A model generated the notes under the pieces. That model was not told the origin of the DNA, made no database searches, and was given only the letters and a program-made list of their open reading frames with translations. A DNA stretch of 64,000 nucleotides from NCBI GenBank assembly GCA_000696115.1, contig JJOH01000098.1:124001-188000 (forward strand). Reading direction: 5' to 3'. Below are positions 16,007 to 25,037 of this stretch, one piece after another (within the stretch, counting starts at the first letter, position 1; the number at the start of each line of letters is the position of its first letter). The translations under genes and the position numbers were made by a program. The DNA comes from Streptomyces olindensis (GTDB lineage: Bacteria; Actinomycetota; Actinomycetes; Streptomycetales; Streptomycetaceae).

Positions 16007-18082
16007 ATGAGCACGCAGACAGCGGACAGCTTCGAATGGACCGACCTCGACCGGCGTGCCGTCGACACCGCCCGCCTGCTGGCGGCGGATGCCGTGCAGC
16101 GGGTCGGCAACGGCCACCCCGGCACCGCGATGAGCCTGGCGCCGGCCGCCTACACGCTCTTTCAGAAGGTGATGCGGCACGATCCCGCGGACCCGGAGTG
16201 GACGGGCCGTGACCGTTTCGTCCTCTCCCCCGGCCACACGTCGCTGACGCTCTACACGCAGCTGTACCTCGCGGGCTACGAGCTGGAGCTGGACGACCTC
16301 AAGGCGTTCCGCACGCACGGCTCCAAGACGCCCGGCCACCCCGAGTACGGCCACACGGCGGGCGTGGAGACCACCACCGGCCCGCTGGGCCAGGGCGTCG
16401 CGAACGCGGTCGGCATGGCGATGGCCGCCCGCTACGAGCGCGGCCTGTTCGACCCGGACGCCCCCGAGGGCGAGTCCCCCTTCGACCACACGATCTGGGC
16501 GATCGTCTCCGACGGCGACCTCCAGGAGGGCGTCTCCGCGGAGGCCTCCTCGCTGGCCGGGCACCAGAAGCTCGGCAACCTGGTCTTCCTCTACGACGAC
16601 AACCACATCTCCATCGAGGGCGACACCGCGACCGCGTTCTCCGAGGACGTGCTGGGGCGGTACGAGGCCTACGGCTGGCACGTGCAGCGGATCGAGCCGC
16701 GGGAGGACGGCGACGTCGACGTGCACGCGCTGTACGCGGCCCTGAAGGCGGCGCGGGCGGAGACCGGCCGGCCCTCGATCATCGCGATGCGCACGATCAT
16801 CGCCTGGCCCGCCCCGAACGCCCGGAACACCGAGGCCTCCCACGGTTCGGCGCTCGGCGAGGAGGAGGTCGCCGCGACCAAGCGCCTGCTGGGCTTCGAC
16901 CCGGAGAAGACCTTCGAGGTCGCCGACGAGGTGCTGGCCCACACCCGCACGGCGCTGGACCGGGGCGCCGACGCGCACGCAGCCTGGGACAAGAGGATCG
17001 CGGCCTGGCGCGGCGAGAACCCGGAGCGCGCCGCGACCTTCGACCGCGTCAGCAAGGGCGAGCTGCCCGAGGGCTGGGAGGACGCCCTGCCGGTGTTCGA
17101 GCCGGGCAAGGCGGTCGCCACGCGCGCCGCGTCCGGCAAGGTGCTCCAGGCGCTCGGCGCGGTCCTGCCCGAGCTGTGGGGCGGCTCCGCGGACCTGGCC
17201 GGTTCGAACAACACCACGATCGACAAGACGTCGTCCTTCCTGCCGAAGGACAACCCGCTGCCGGAGGCCGACCCGTACGGCCGTACCGTCCACTTCGGCA
17301 TCCGCGAGTTCTCCATGGCCGCGGAGATGAACGGCATCGCGCTGCACGGCAACACGCGGATCTACGGCGGCACCTTCCTGGTGTTCTCCGACTACATGCG
17401 CAACGCCGTCCGCATGTCGGCCCTGATGCAGCTGCCGGTGACGTACGTGTGGACGCACGACTCGATCGGCCTCGGCGAGGACGGCCCGACCCACCAGCCG
17501 GTGGAGCACCTGGCCGCGCTGCGGGCCATCCCCGGCCTGAACGTCGTACGCCCGGCCGACGCCAACGAGACCGCGGTCGTCTGGGCCGAGATCCTGCGGC
17601 GGCACACCACCGACCCGGCCCCGCACGGCCTCGCGCTCACCCGCCAGGGCGTGCCCACCTACGCGCCGAACCCGGACGCGGCGCGCGGCGGTTACGTCCT
17701 CGCGGACTCCTCCACCGAGGTGCCGGAGGTGGTGCTGATCGCCACCGGTTCCGAGGTGCAGCTCGCGGTGGCCGCGCGCGAGGCGCTCCAGGCCGAGGGG
17801 ATCGGCACGCGGGTGGTGTCGATGCCGTCCGTGGAGTGGTTCGAGCAGCAGCCGCGCGCCTACCGCGACAGCGTGCTCCCGCCGTCCGTGAAGGCCCGGG
17901 TCGCGGTCGAGGCCGGGATCGGGCTGACCTGGCACCGGTTCGTGGGCGACGCGGGACGCATCGTCTCCCTGGAGCACTTCGGCGCCTCCGCCGACGCCAG
18001 GACCCTGTTCGCCGAGTACGGCTTCACCCCCGAGAACGTCGTGGCCGCCGCCCGGGAATCCCTCACTGCCGCGCGCGGCTGA
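16007..18082 (+). CDS. tkt: Transketolase
   Basis: A thiamine-diphosphate enzyme of about 691 residues that moves two-carbon units between sugar phosphates in the non-oxidative pentose phosphate pathway. Visible motifs are NGHPGTAMSLAPAAY, the TPP/Mg motif SDGDLQEG near residue 165, and the central HDSIGLGEDGPTHQPVEHLAALR. Length is normal. GAGG (15992-15995) is 11 nt from the ATG at 16007 and 5 nt from an in-frame TTG at 16001, so two extra residues are possible. First gene of a seven-gene operon. Streptomyces usually carry a second copy elsewhere. Confidence 0.97.
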   Translation: MSTQTADSFEWTDLDRRAVDTARLLAADAVQRVGNGHPGTAMSLAPAAYTLFQKVMRHDPADPEWTGRDRFVLSPGHTSLTLYTQLYLAGYELELDDLKAFRTHGSKTPGHPEYGHTAGVETTTGPLGQGVANAVGMAMAARYERGLFDPDAPEGESPFDHTIWAIVSDGDLQEGVSAEASSLAGHQKLGNLVFLYDDNHISIEGDTATAFSEDVLGRYEAYGWHVQRIEPREDGDVDVHALYAALKAARAETGRPSIIAMRTIIAWPAPNARNTEASHGSALGEEEVAATKRLLGFDPEKTFEVADEVLAHTRTALDRGADAHAAWDKRIAAWRGENPERAATFDRVSKGELPEGWEDALPVFEPGKAVATRAASGKVLQALGAVLPELWGGSADLAGSNNTTIDKTSSFLPKDNPLPEADPYGRTVHFGIREFSMAAEMNGIALHGNTRIYGGTFLVFSDYMRNAVRMSALMQLPVTYVWTHDSIGLGEDGPTHQPVEHLAALRAIPGLNVVRPADANETAVVWAEILRRHTTDPAPHGLALTRQGVPTYAPNPDAARGGYVLADSSTEVPEVVLIATGSEVQLAVAAREALQAEGIGTRVVSMPSVEWFEQQPRAYRDSVLPPSVKARVAVEAGIGLTWHRFVGDAGRIVSLEHFGASADARTLFAEYGFTPENVVAAARESLTAARG

Positions 18083-18110
18083 CCGCACCGCCCGAAAGAA
18101 GATGATCACT

Positions 18111-19247
18111 GTGACCGAAGCGACCGCGAGCGCGGGAGCACTCAAGCGCCTGTCCGACGAAGGCGTGTCGATCTGGCTGGACGACCTGTCCCGCCGGCGG
18201 ATCGAGTCCGGCAACCTGGCCGGACTCGTGGAGACGAGGAACGTCGTCGGCGTCACCACCAACCCGTCCATCTTCCAGGCCGCCATCGGCTCCGGCGAGG
18301 GCTACGAGGAGCAGCTCGCCGACCTGGCGGTGCGGGGCGTGACCGTCGACGAGGCCGTCCGGATGATGACGACCGCCGACGTCCGGGCCGCCGCCGACGT
18401 GCTGCGGCCGGTGTACGAGGCGACGGGCGGCCGGGACGGCCGGGTCTCCATCGAGGTCGACCCCCGGCTGGCCCACGACACGGCGGCGACCGTCGCCGAG
18501 GCCCGGCAGCTGGCCTGGCTGGTGGACCGCCCCAACGTGATGATCAAGATCCCGGCGACGAAGGCGGGCCTGCCGGCGATCACCGAGGTGATCGGCGCGG
18601 GTATCAGCGTCAACGTGACGCTGATCTTCTCGCTGGAGCGCTACCGCGAGGTGATGGACGCCTACCTGGCGGGCCTGGAGCGGGCGCAGGCGGCCGGCCT
18701 GGACCTGTCGGCCATTCACTCGGTCGCGTCCTTCTTCGTCTCCCGCGTCGACGCCGAGATCGACAAGCGGCTGACGCTGCTGGGCACGGACGAGGCGCTC
18801 GCCCTGAAGGGCAGGGCGGCCCTGGCCAACGCGCGGCTCGCCTACGAGGCGTACGAACAGGTCTTCGCCGGGCCGCGCTGGCAGGCCCTCGGAGGCGCCC
18901 ACGCGAACCGGCAGCGCCCCCTTTGGGCCTCCACCGGTGTGAAGGACCCCGCCTACAAGGACACCCTGTACGTGGACGAGCTGGTCGCCCCCGGCACGGT
19001 CAACACCATGCCGGAGGCCACGCTGAACGCCGTCGCCGACCACGGCGACGTCCAGGGCGACACCGTCACCGGCGGTTACGCCCAGGCCCGAGCGGACCTG
19101 GCGGCCGTCGAGCGGCTCGGGATCTCGTACGACGAGGTGGTGCGGCAGCTGGAGAACGAGGGTGTGGCCAAGTTCGAGGTGGCCTGGCAGGACCTGCTGG
19201 ACGCGGTCACCAAGTCCTTGAACAGCAAGGGAGTTGACGCGGAATGA
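18111..19247 (+). CDS. tal: Transaldolase
   Basis: A TIM-barrel Schiff-base enzyme of 378 residues, transferring dihydroxyacetone between sugar phosphates. The catalytic lysine is in MIKIPATKAG near residue 147. NVVGVTTNPSIFQAA and the C-terminal DELVAPGTVNTMPEATL are classic for actinobacterial Tal. GAAAGAAG (18094-18101) directly abuts an in-frame ATG at 18102 but is 9 nt from GTG 18111, so the GTG is the better start. It follows tkt by 28 bp and overlaps zwf by 4 bp. Confidence 0.95.
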   Translation: MTEATASAGALKRLSDEGVSIWLDDLSRRRIESGNLAGLVETRNVVGVTTNPSIFQAAIGSGEGYEEQLADLAVRGVTVDEAVRMMTTADVRAAADVLRPVYEATGGRDGRVSIEVDPRLAHDTAATVAEARQLAWLVDRPNVMIKIPATKAGLPAITEVIGAGISVNVTLIFSLERYREVMDAYLAGLERAQAAGLDLSAIHSVASFFVSRVDAEIDKRLTLLGTDEALALKGRAALANARLAYEAYEQVFAGPRWQALGGAHANRQRPLWASTGVKDPAYKDTLYVDELVAPGTVNTMPEATLNAVADHGDVQGDTVTGGYAQARADLAAVERLGISYDEVVRQLENEGVAKFEVAWQDLLDAVTKSLNSKGVDAE

Positions 19248-20911
19248 GCGAGGGCATCCCTCAGACGGCCGAGCAGGAGACCATCGGGACCAAGGAGGAC
19301 AAGGAAGCCCGGGCGGCCCAGGAGGCGGCCGGGGTGGAGCAGACCGGGGTGAGCGGCCGCGCGGCCCCCGCCGCGGTGCACACCGACGCCGACTTCACCA
19401 ATCCCCTGCGCGACCCGCGCGACCGCCGTCTGCCGAGGATCGCGGGCCCGTCCGGGCTCGTCATCTTCGGCGTGACCGGCGACCTGTCCCGCAAGAAGCT
19501 GATGCCCGCCGTGTACGACCTGGCCAACCGCGGCCTGCTGCCGCCGGGCTTCTCGCTGGTGGGTTTCGCCCGCCGGGACTGGGAGGACCAGGACTTCGCG
19601 CAGGTCGTGCACGACGCCGTCCGGGAGCACGCGCGGACCCCGTTCCGCGAGGAGGTCTGGCAGCAGCTCGCCGAGGGCATGCGGTTCATCCCCGGCGACT
19701 TCGACGACGACACTGCGTTCAAGCAGCTGCGTTCCGCCGTCGAGGAGCTGGACGCCTCCCGCGGCACCAGCGGCAACTACGCCTTCTACCTCTCGGTGCC
19801 GCCGAAGTTCTTCCCCAAGGTCGTCCAGCAGCTGAAGAAGCACAAGCTGGCCGACGCCCCGGAGGGTTCCTGGCGCCGCGCGGTCATCGAGAAGCCGTTC
19901 GGTCACGACCTCGACAGCGCCTGCGAGCTGAACGCGATCGTGCACGACGTGTTCGACCCGGAGCAGGTCTTCCGCATCGACCACTACCTCGGCAAGGAGA
20001 CCGTCCAGAACCTCCTGGCGCTGCGCTTCGCCAACCAGATGTTCGAACCGATCTGGAACCGGTCGTACGTCGACCACGTGCAGATCACCATGGCCGAGGA
20101 CATCGGCATCGGCGGCCGGGCCGGCTACTACGACGGCATCGGCGCCGCCCGGGACGTCATCCAGAACCACCTGCTCCAGCTGATGGCGCTCACCGCGATG
20201 GAGGAGCCGGCCGCCTTCGACGCCGCCTCGCTGCTGACCGAGAAGCTGAAGGTCCTGCGGGCCGTGAAGCTGCCGGAGGACCTGGGGCGGCACACCGTGC
20301 GCGGGCAGTACGCGGGTGCCTGGCAGGGCGGCGCGAAGGTCCGCGGCTATCTGGAGGAGGAGGGCATCGACCCGGCCTCCACGACCGACACCTACGCCGC
20401 GGTCAAGCTCCAGGTGGACAACCGCCGCTGGGCCGGCGTGCCGTTCTACCTGCGCACCGGCAAGCGGCTCGGGCGCCGGGTGACGGAGATCGCGGTGGTG
20501 TTCCAGCGGGCCCCGCACTCCCCCTTCGACTCCACCGCGACCGAGGAGCTGGGCGCCAACGCGATCGTCATCCGCGTCCAGCCGGACGAGGGCATGACGG
20601 TCCGGTTCGGCTCCAAGGTGCCGGGCACGTCGATGGAGATCCGGGACGTGACGATGGACTTCGCCTACGGCGAGTCGTTCACCGAATCGAGCCCGGAGGC
20701 GTACGAACGGCTGATCCTGGACGTGCTCCTGGGCGACGCCAACCTGTTCCCCCGTCACCAGGAAGTGGAAGAGTCCTGGAAGATCCTCGACCCGATCGAG
20801 CAGTACTGGGCCACGCACGGCCGGCCCGCGCAGTACGCCTCGGGCAGCTGGGGACCCGAGGAAGCCGACGAGATGCTCGCACGAGACGGACGGAGCTGGC
20901 GCAGGCCATGA
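19244..20911 (+). CDS. zwf: Glucose-6-phosphate 1-dehydrogenase with N-terminal extension
   Basis: Oxidises glucose-6-phosphate to 6-phosphogluconolactone with NADP. Nucleotide-binding VIFGVTGDLSRKKLMPAVYDLANRG starts near residue 71 and the catalytic RIDHYLGKE is near residue 246. At 555 residues it is ~45 longer than the usual ~510. The extra part is an N-terminal, charged, Ala/Glu/Lys-rich segment before the family-typical NPLRDPRDRRLPRIAGP. The ATG overlaps the tal stop (ATGA) and the 3' end overlaps opcA by 4 bp, so the three are translationally coupled. Confidence 0.97.
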   Translation: MSEGIPQTAEQETIGTKEDKEARAAQEAAGVEQTGVSGRAAPAAVHTDADFTNPLRDPRDRRLPRIAGPSGLVIFGVTGDLSRKKLMPAVYDLANRGLLPPGFSLVGFARRDWEDQDFAQVVHDAVREHARTPFREEVWQQLAEGMRFIPGDFDDDTAFKQLRSAVEELDASRGTSGNYAFYLSVPPKFFPKVVQQLKKHKLADAPEGSWRRAVIEKPFGHDLDSACELNAIVHDVFDPEQVFRIDHYLGKETVQNLLALRFANQMFEPIWNRSYVDHVQITMAEDIGIGGRAGYYDGIGAARDVIQNHLLQLMALTAMEEPAAFDAASLLTEKLKVLRAVKLPEDLGRHTVRGQYAGAWQGGAKVRGYLEEEGIDPASTTDTYAAVKLQVDNRRWAGVPFYLRTGKRLGRRVTEIAVVFQRAPHSPFDSTATEELGANAIVIRVQPDEGMTVRFGSKVPGTSMEIRDVTMDFAYGESFTESSPEAYERLILDVLLGDANLFPRHQEVEESWKILDPIEQYWATHGRPAQYASGSWGPEEADEMLARDGRSWRRP

Positions 20912-21843
20912 AGATCGACCTGACCGACACCACGGCAAGCAAGATCAACAAGGCGCTGGTGCAGGGTCGCCGCGCCATCGGCACACCGGCCGTGGGCATG
21001 GTCCTGACGATGGTGATCGTCACGGACGAGGAGAACGCCTACGACGCGATCAAGGCCGCCGAGGAGGCCTCGCACGAGCACCCCTCGCGCACCCTGGTCG
21101 TCATCAAGCGGCACGCCCGCACCCCGCGCGACCGCCAGTCCTCCCGGCTGGACGCGGAGGTCCGGGTGGGCGCGGACGCGGGCACCGGCGAGACGGTGAT
21201 CCTGCGGACCTACGGCGAGGTGTCCGACCACGCCGACTCGGTGGTCCTGCCGCTGCTGCTGCCGGACGCGCCGGTGGTGGTGTGGTGGCCGGTGGACGCC
21301 CCCGAGGTGCCCTCGAAGGACCCGCTCGGGGCGCTGGCCCAGCGGCGGATCACCGACCTGTACGCCGTGGAGAACCCCCTGGAGACCCTGGAGACCAGGG
21401 TCCGCTCCTACGCGCCCGGCGACACGGACCTCGCCTGGACCCGGCTGACGCCCTGGCGTTCCATGCTGGCGGCGGCGCTGGACCAGGCCCGGGCGAAGGT
21501 GATCTCGGCGGCCGTGGAGGCCGAGGCCGAGAACCCGGCCGCCGAGCTGCTGGCCCGCTGGCTGGAGGCGCGGCTGCACGTCCGGGTCGACCGCGTGGTC
21601 ACCGCCGGGCCGGTGGTGACGGCCGTGCGCCTGGGCACCGAGAACGGCGAGATCGTCATCGACCGCCCCGAAGGGCCGCTGGCCACGCTGACCCTGCCGG
21701 GCCAGCCCTCCCGCACCCTCGCGCTGAAGGTCCGTGCCACCTCCGAACTCATCGCCGAGGAGCTGCGGCGCCTCGACGCGGACGAAATGTACGCCATCGC
21801 CCTGAACGGCGAGGCAACCGAGGAGACCCCCGCTCATGTCTGA
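20908..21843 (+). CDS. opcA: Glucose-6-phosphate dehydrogenase assembly protein OpcA
   Basis: A 311-residue OpcA/Zwf effector. It begins MKIDLTDTTASKINKALVQGRRAIG and contains the family-typical LPDAPVVVWWPVDAPEVPSKDPLGALAQRRITDLY. OpcA proteins activate or assemble Zwf in cyanobacteria and actinobacteria. The ATGA overlap with zwf and 8-bp overlap with pgi place it firmly in the operon. Confidence 0.93.
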   Translation: MKIDLTDTTASKINKALVQGRRAIGTPAVGMVLTMVIVTDEENAYDAIKAAEEASHEHPSRTLVVIKRHARTPRDRQSSRLDAEVRVGADAGTGETVILRTYGEVSDHADSVVLPLLLPDAPVVVWWPVDAPEVPSKDPLGALAQRRITDLYAVENPLETLETRVRSYAPGDTDLAWTRLTPWRSMLAAALDQARAKVISAAVEAEAENPAAELLARWLEARLHVRVDRVVTAGPVVTAVRLGTENGEIVIDRPEGPLATLTLPGQPSRTLALKVRATSELIAEELRRLDADEMYAIALNGEATEETPAHV

Positions 21844-23500
21844 CTCCCCCTCCGGCTCCCCCCTGCTCACGCGGCGGCCCGAGTGGACCGCCCTGGAGGA
21901 CCACCGCGCGGACGCCCTGCCGCAGCCGAACCTGCGGGAGCTGTTCGCGGCGGACCCGGGGCGCGCCGAGCGCTACGTCGTGCACGTGGGCGACCTGCGC
22001 ATCGACTACTCCAAGCACCTGGTCACCGACGAGACGCTGGCGCTGCTCCAGGAGCTGGCGACCGCCACCGACGTGTTCGGGCTGCGCGACGCCATGTTCC
22101 GCGGCGAGAAGATCAACACCACCGAGAACCGGGCCGTGCTGCACACCGCGCTGCGCGCCTGGCGGGACGCGGTCATCGAGGTCGACGGCGAGAACGTCGT
22201 CCCCGGCGTGCACGCCGTGCTCGACAAGATGTCCGACTTCGCGAACCGGGTGCGCTCCGGGGAGTGGACCGGCCACACCGGCAAGCGCATCCGCAACGTC
22301 GTCAACATCGGCATCGGCGGCTCGGACCTCGGCCCGGCGATGGCCTACGAGGCGCTGCGGCCGTTCACCGCCCGGGACCTGACGTTCCGCTTCGTGTCCA
22401 ACGTGGACGGCTCCGACCTGCACGAGGCCACGCGCGACCTGGACCCGGCGGAGACACTGTTCATCGTCGCGTCCAAGACCTTCACCACGATCGAGACGAT
22501 CACGAACGCGACCTCCGCGCGCTCCTGGCTGCTGAACGGGCTCGGTGGCGACGAGAAGGCGGTGGCCAAGCACTTCGTGGCCCTGTCGACCAACGCGGAG
22601 AAGGTCGCCGGGTTCGGCATCGACGTCGACAACATGTTCGAGTTCTGGGACTGGGTCGGCGGCCGCTACTCCTACGACTCCGCGATCGGCCTGTCCCTGA
22701 TGATCGCGATCGGCCCGGACCGCTTCCGGGAGATGCTCGACGGCTTCCGCATCGTCGACGAGCACTTCCGCAACGCCCCCGCCGAGGCCAACGCCCCGCT
22801 GATCATGGGCCTGCTCGGGATCTGGTACGGCAACTTCCACGACGCCCAGTCGCACGCGGTGCTGCCGTACAGCCACTACCTGTCCAAGTTCACCGCCTAT
22901 CTCCAACAGCTCGACATGGAGTCCAACGGCAAGTCGGTGGACCGCGCGGGGCGTGCCGCGCAGTGGCAGACCGGGCCGGTGGTGTGGGGCACCCCCGGCA
23001 CCAACGGGCAGCACGCCTACTACCAGCTCATCCACCAGGGCACCAAGCTCATCCCGGCCGACCTGATCGGCTTCGCCCGGCCGGTCGCCGAGCTGAGCGA
23101 CGACCTGAAGGCCCAGCACGACCTGTTGATGGCCAATCTGTTCGCCCAGGGCCAGGCGCTCGCCTTCGGCAAGACCGCCGACGAGGTCCGCGCGGAGGGC
23201 GTGCCGGAGGAGCAGGTGCCGCACCGCACCTTCCGGGGCAACCACCCGACCACGACGATCCTGGCCACCGAGCTGTCCCCGTCGGTCCTGGGCCAGCTGG
23301 TCGCCCTCTACGAGCACAAGGTGTTCGTGCAGGGCGCGGTCTGGAACATCGACTCCTTCGACCAGTGGGGCGTCGAACTCGGCAAGGTCCTCGCCAAGCG
23401 CGTCGAACCCGCGCTCACCGAGGGCGCCGACGTCCCCGGTCTCGACCCGTCCACGGCCGCGCTGGTGGCCGCCTACCGCAATCTTCGGGAAGTGAACTGA
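21836..23500 (+). CDS. pgi: Glucose-6-phosphate isomerase
   Basis: A 554-residue cytoplasmic isomerase interconverting glucose-6-phosphate and fructose-6-phosphate. Motifs are NIGIGGSDLGPAMAYEAL (sugar-phosphate binding, ~160) and the C-terminal GTNGQHAYYQLIHQGTKLIP with catalytic Glu/His/Lys nearby. Length is typical. It starts inside the last codons of opcA and stops 1 bp before gnd. Confidence 0.97.
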   Translation: MSDSPSGSPLLTRRPEWTALEDHRADALPQPNLRELFAADPGRAERYVVHVGDLRIDYSKHLVTDETLALLQELATATDVFGLRDAMFRGEKINTTENRAVLHTALRAWRDAVIEVDGENVVPGVHAVLDKMSDFANRVRSGEWTGHTGKRIRNVVNIGIGGSDLGPAMAYEALRPFTARDLTFRFVSNVDGSDLHEATRDLDPAETLFIVASKTFTTIETITNATSARSWLLNGLGGDEKAVAKHFVALSTNAEKVAGFGIDVDNMFEFWDWVGGRYSYDSAIGLSLMIAIGPDRFREMLDGFRIVDEHFRNAPAEANAPLIMGLLGIWYGNFHDAQSHAVLPYSHYLSKFTAYLQQLDMESNGKSVDRAGRAAQWQTGPVVWGTPGTNGQHAYYQLIHQGTKLIPADLIGFARPVAELSDDLKAQHDLLMANLFAQGQALAFGKTADEVRAEGVPEEQVPHRTFRGNHPTTTILATELSPSVLGQLVALYEHKVFVQGAVWNIDSFDQWGVELGKVLAKRVEPALTEGADVPGLDPSTAALVAAYRNLREVN

Positions 23501-23501
23501 C

Positions 23502-24386
23502 ATGCAGATCGGTCTTGTGGGTCTCGGCAAGATGGGCGGCAACATGCGCGAGCGCCTGCGCAACGCCGGCCACACCGTCGTCGGCTACGACACCGACCCC
23601 GAGAAGTCGGACGTCGCCAGCCTCGCCGACCTGGTCAACGAGCTGGAGGCGCCCCGCACGGTCTGGGTCATGGTCCCGGCCGGCGACCCCACCCAGCACG
23701 TCATCGACCGTTTGGCGGACCTCCTCAAGCCGTACGACACGGTCGTCGACGGCGGCAACTCCCGCTGGACGGACGACGAGAAGCACGCCGAGGAGCTGAG
23801 CAAGCGCGGCATCGGCTTCGTCGACGCGGGCGTCTCGGGCGGCGTGTGGGGCCTGAAGAACGGCTACGCCCTGATGGTCGGCGGCGAGAAGGAGACCGTC
23901 GACCGGCTGCGGCCGATCTTCGACGCGCTCAAGCCGGAGGGCCCGTACGGCTTCGTCCACGCGGGCCGGGTCGGCGCCGGGCACTTCGCCAAGATGGTCC
24001 ACAACGGCATCGAGTACGCGATGATGCAGGCCTACGCCGAGGGCTGGGAGCTGCTGGAGGCCGTGGACTCGGTGGACAACGTCCGCGAGGTGTTCCGCTC
24101 CTGGCAGGAGGGCACCGTCATCCGCTCGTGGCTGCTGGACCTCGCCGTCAACGCGCTCGACGAGGACGAGCACCTGGAGGGCCTGCGCGGCTACGCCCAG
24201 GACTCCGGCGAGGGACGCTGGACCGTGGAGGCGGCCATCGACAACTCGGTGCCGCTGCCCGCGATCACGGCCTCCCTGTTCTCCCGGTTCGCCTCCCGGC
24301 AGGACGACTCGCCGCAGATGAAGATGATCGCGGCGCTGCGCAACCAGTTCGGCGGCCACGCCGTCGAGTCCGCGAAGAAGGCGTAG
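23502..24386 (+). CDS. gnd: 6-phosphogluconate dehydrogenase, short (GndA/YqeC-like) form
   Basis: A 294-residue oxidative decarboxylase giving ribulose-5-phosphate. GLVGLGKMGGNM is the dinucleotide fold; DGGNSRWTDD, DAGVSGGVWGLKNGYALMVGG and GHFAKMVHNGIEYAMMQAYAEG carry substrate and catalytic residues. It is the short form rather than the ~470-residue NADP type. The second beta strand ends GYDTD (Asp30/Asp32), which usually disfavours the NADP phosphate, so NAD preference is inferred. It follows pgi by 1 bp. Confidence 0.94.
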   Translation: MQIGLVGLGKMGGNMRERLRNAGHTVVGYDTDPEKSDVASLADLVNELEAPRTVWVMVPAGDPTQHVIDRLADLLKPYDTVVDGGNSRWTDDEKHAEELSKRGIGFVDAGVSGGVWGLKNGYALMVGGEKETVDRLRPIFDALKPEGPYGFVHAGRVGAGHFAKMVHNGIEYAMMQAYAEGWELLEAVDSVDNVREVFRSWQEGTVIRSWLLDLAVNALDEDEHLEGLRGYAQDSGEGRWTVEAAIDNSVPLPAITASLFSRFASRQDDSPQMKMIAALRNQFGGHAVESAKKA

Positions 24387-24390
24387 CACC

Positions 24391-24978
24391 GTGGGCGACC
24401 TGCTGCTGGTCCGCCACGGCGAGACGGAGTGGAGCCGGAGCGGACAGCACACCAGCTTCACCGACCTGCCCCTCACCCGGCACGGCGAGGAACAGGCGAA
24501 GTCGCTGGCCCCGCTCCTGGCGGGCCGTTCCTTCGCGCTGGTCCTCACCAGCCCGCTCGGCCGCGCGGTGCGCACCGCCGAACTGGCGGGCCTGACGGGG
24601 GCCCTGGCGGACCCGGACCTGCACGAGTGGTACTACGGCGCCTACGAGGGCATCACCACCGACGAGATACACCGCGGCCGCCCCGACTGGGACCTGTGGA
24701 CCGACGGGGGCCCGGCCGGTCCCGACGGCGCGCCGGGCGAGTCCCCCGAGGAGGTCGGCGAGCGTGCCGACCGGGTGCTGTCCCGGGTGGCCGAGGCGCT
24801 GCCCGACGGCGATGTGGTGCTGGTGGCGCACGGCCACTTCCTGCGCGTCCTGACGGCCCGCCGGCTGGGCCTGCCGCCCGCGCAGGGTCAGCTGTTCCGG
24901 CTGGAGACGGGCACGGTCTGCCGGCTGTCGACCGAGCACGGCCGGCCGGTGATCGCGGAGTGGAACACCCGGGCGTGA
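24391..24978 (+). CDS. Histidine phosphatase family protein (phosphoglycerate-mutase-like)
   Basis: A 195-residue protein with the phosphohistidine motif LLVRHGETEWS near residue 8, TSPLGRAVRTAEL, and the second catalytic His in LVAHGHFLRVL near residue 150. It hydrolyses phosphate esters; as the last gene of the pentose phosphate operon, 4 bp after gnd, a sugar-phosphate substrate is plausible (inference). The GTG at 24391 is the start. Confidence 0.9.
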   Translation: MGDLLLVRHGETEWSRSGQHTSFTDLPLTRHGEEQAKSLAPLLAGRSFALVLTSPLGRAVRTAELAGLTGALADPDLHEWYYGAYEGITTDEIHRGRPDWDLWTDGGPAGPDGAPGESPEEVGERADRVLSRVAEALPDGDVVLVAHGHFLRVLTARRLGLPPAQGQLFRLETGTVCRLSTEHGRPVIAEWNTRA

Positions 24979-24982
24979 ACCC

Positions 24983-25020
24983 GGCCCGGCCGGAGGTGAG
25001 TTGACACCTCCGGCCGGGCC
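24983..25020 (+). terminator. Strong hairpin ending the pentose phosphate operon
   Basis: GGCCCGGCCGGAGGTG (24983-24998) and its exact complement (25005-25020) form a 16-bp stem with loop AGTTGA, 4 bp after the phosphatase stop. The loop and right arm contain the candidate -35 of the next gene. Confidence 0.85.
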
Positions 25021-25029
25021 CGTCAGAGT
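25001..25029 (+). promoter_or_regulatory. Candidate promoter giving a leaderless transcript
   Basis: TTGACA (25001-25006) is a perfect -35. A 17-bp spacer leads to CAGAGT (25024-25029). The start codon at 25038 lies 9 bp beyond the -10, where transcription would begin. No ribosome-binding site precedes the ATG. Confidence 0.5.
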
Positions 25030-25037
25030 CCCCGTCG

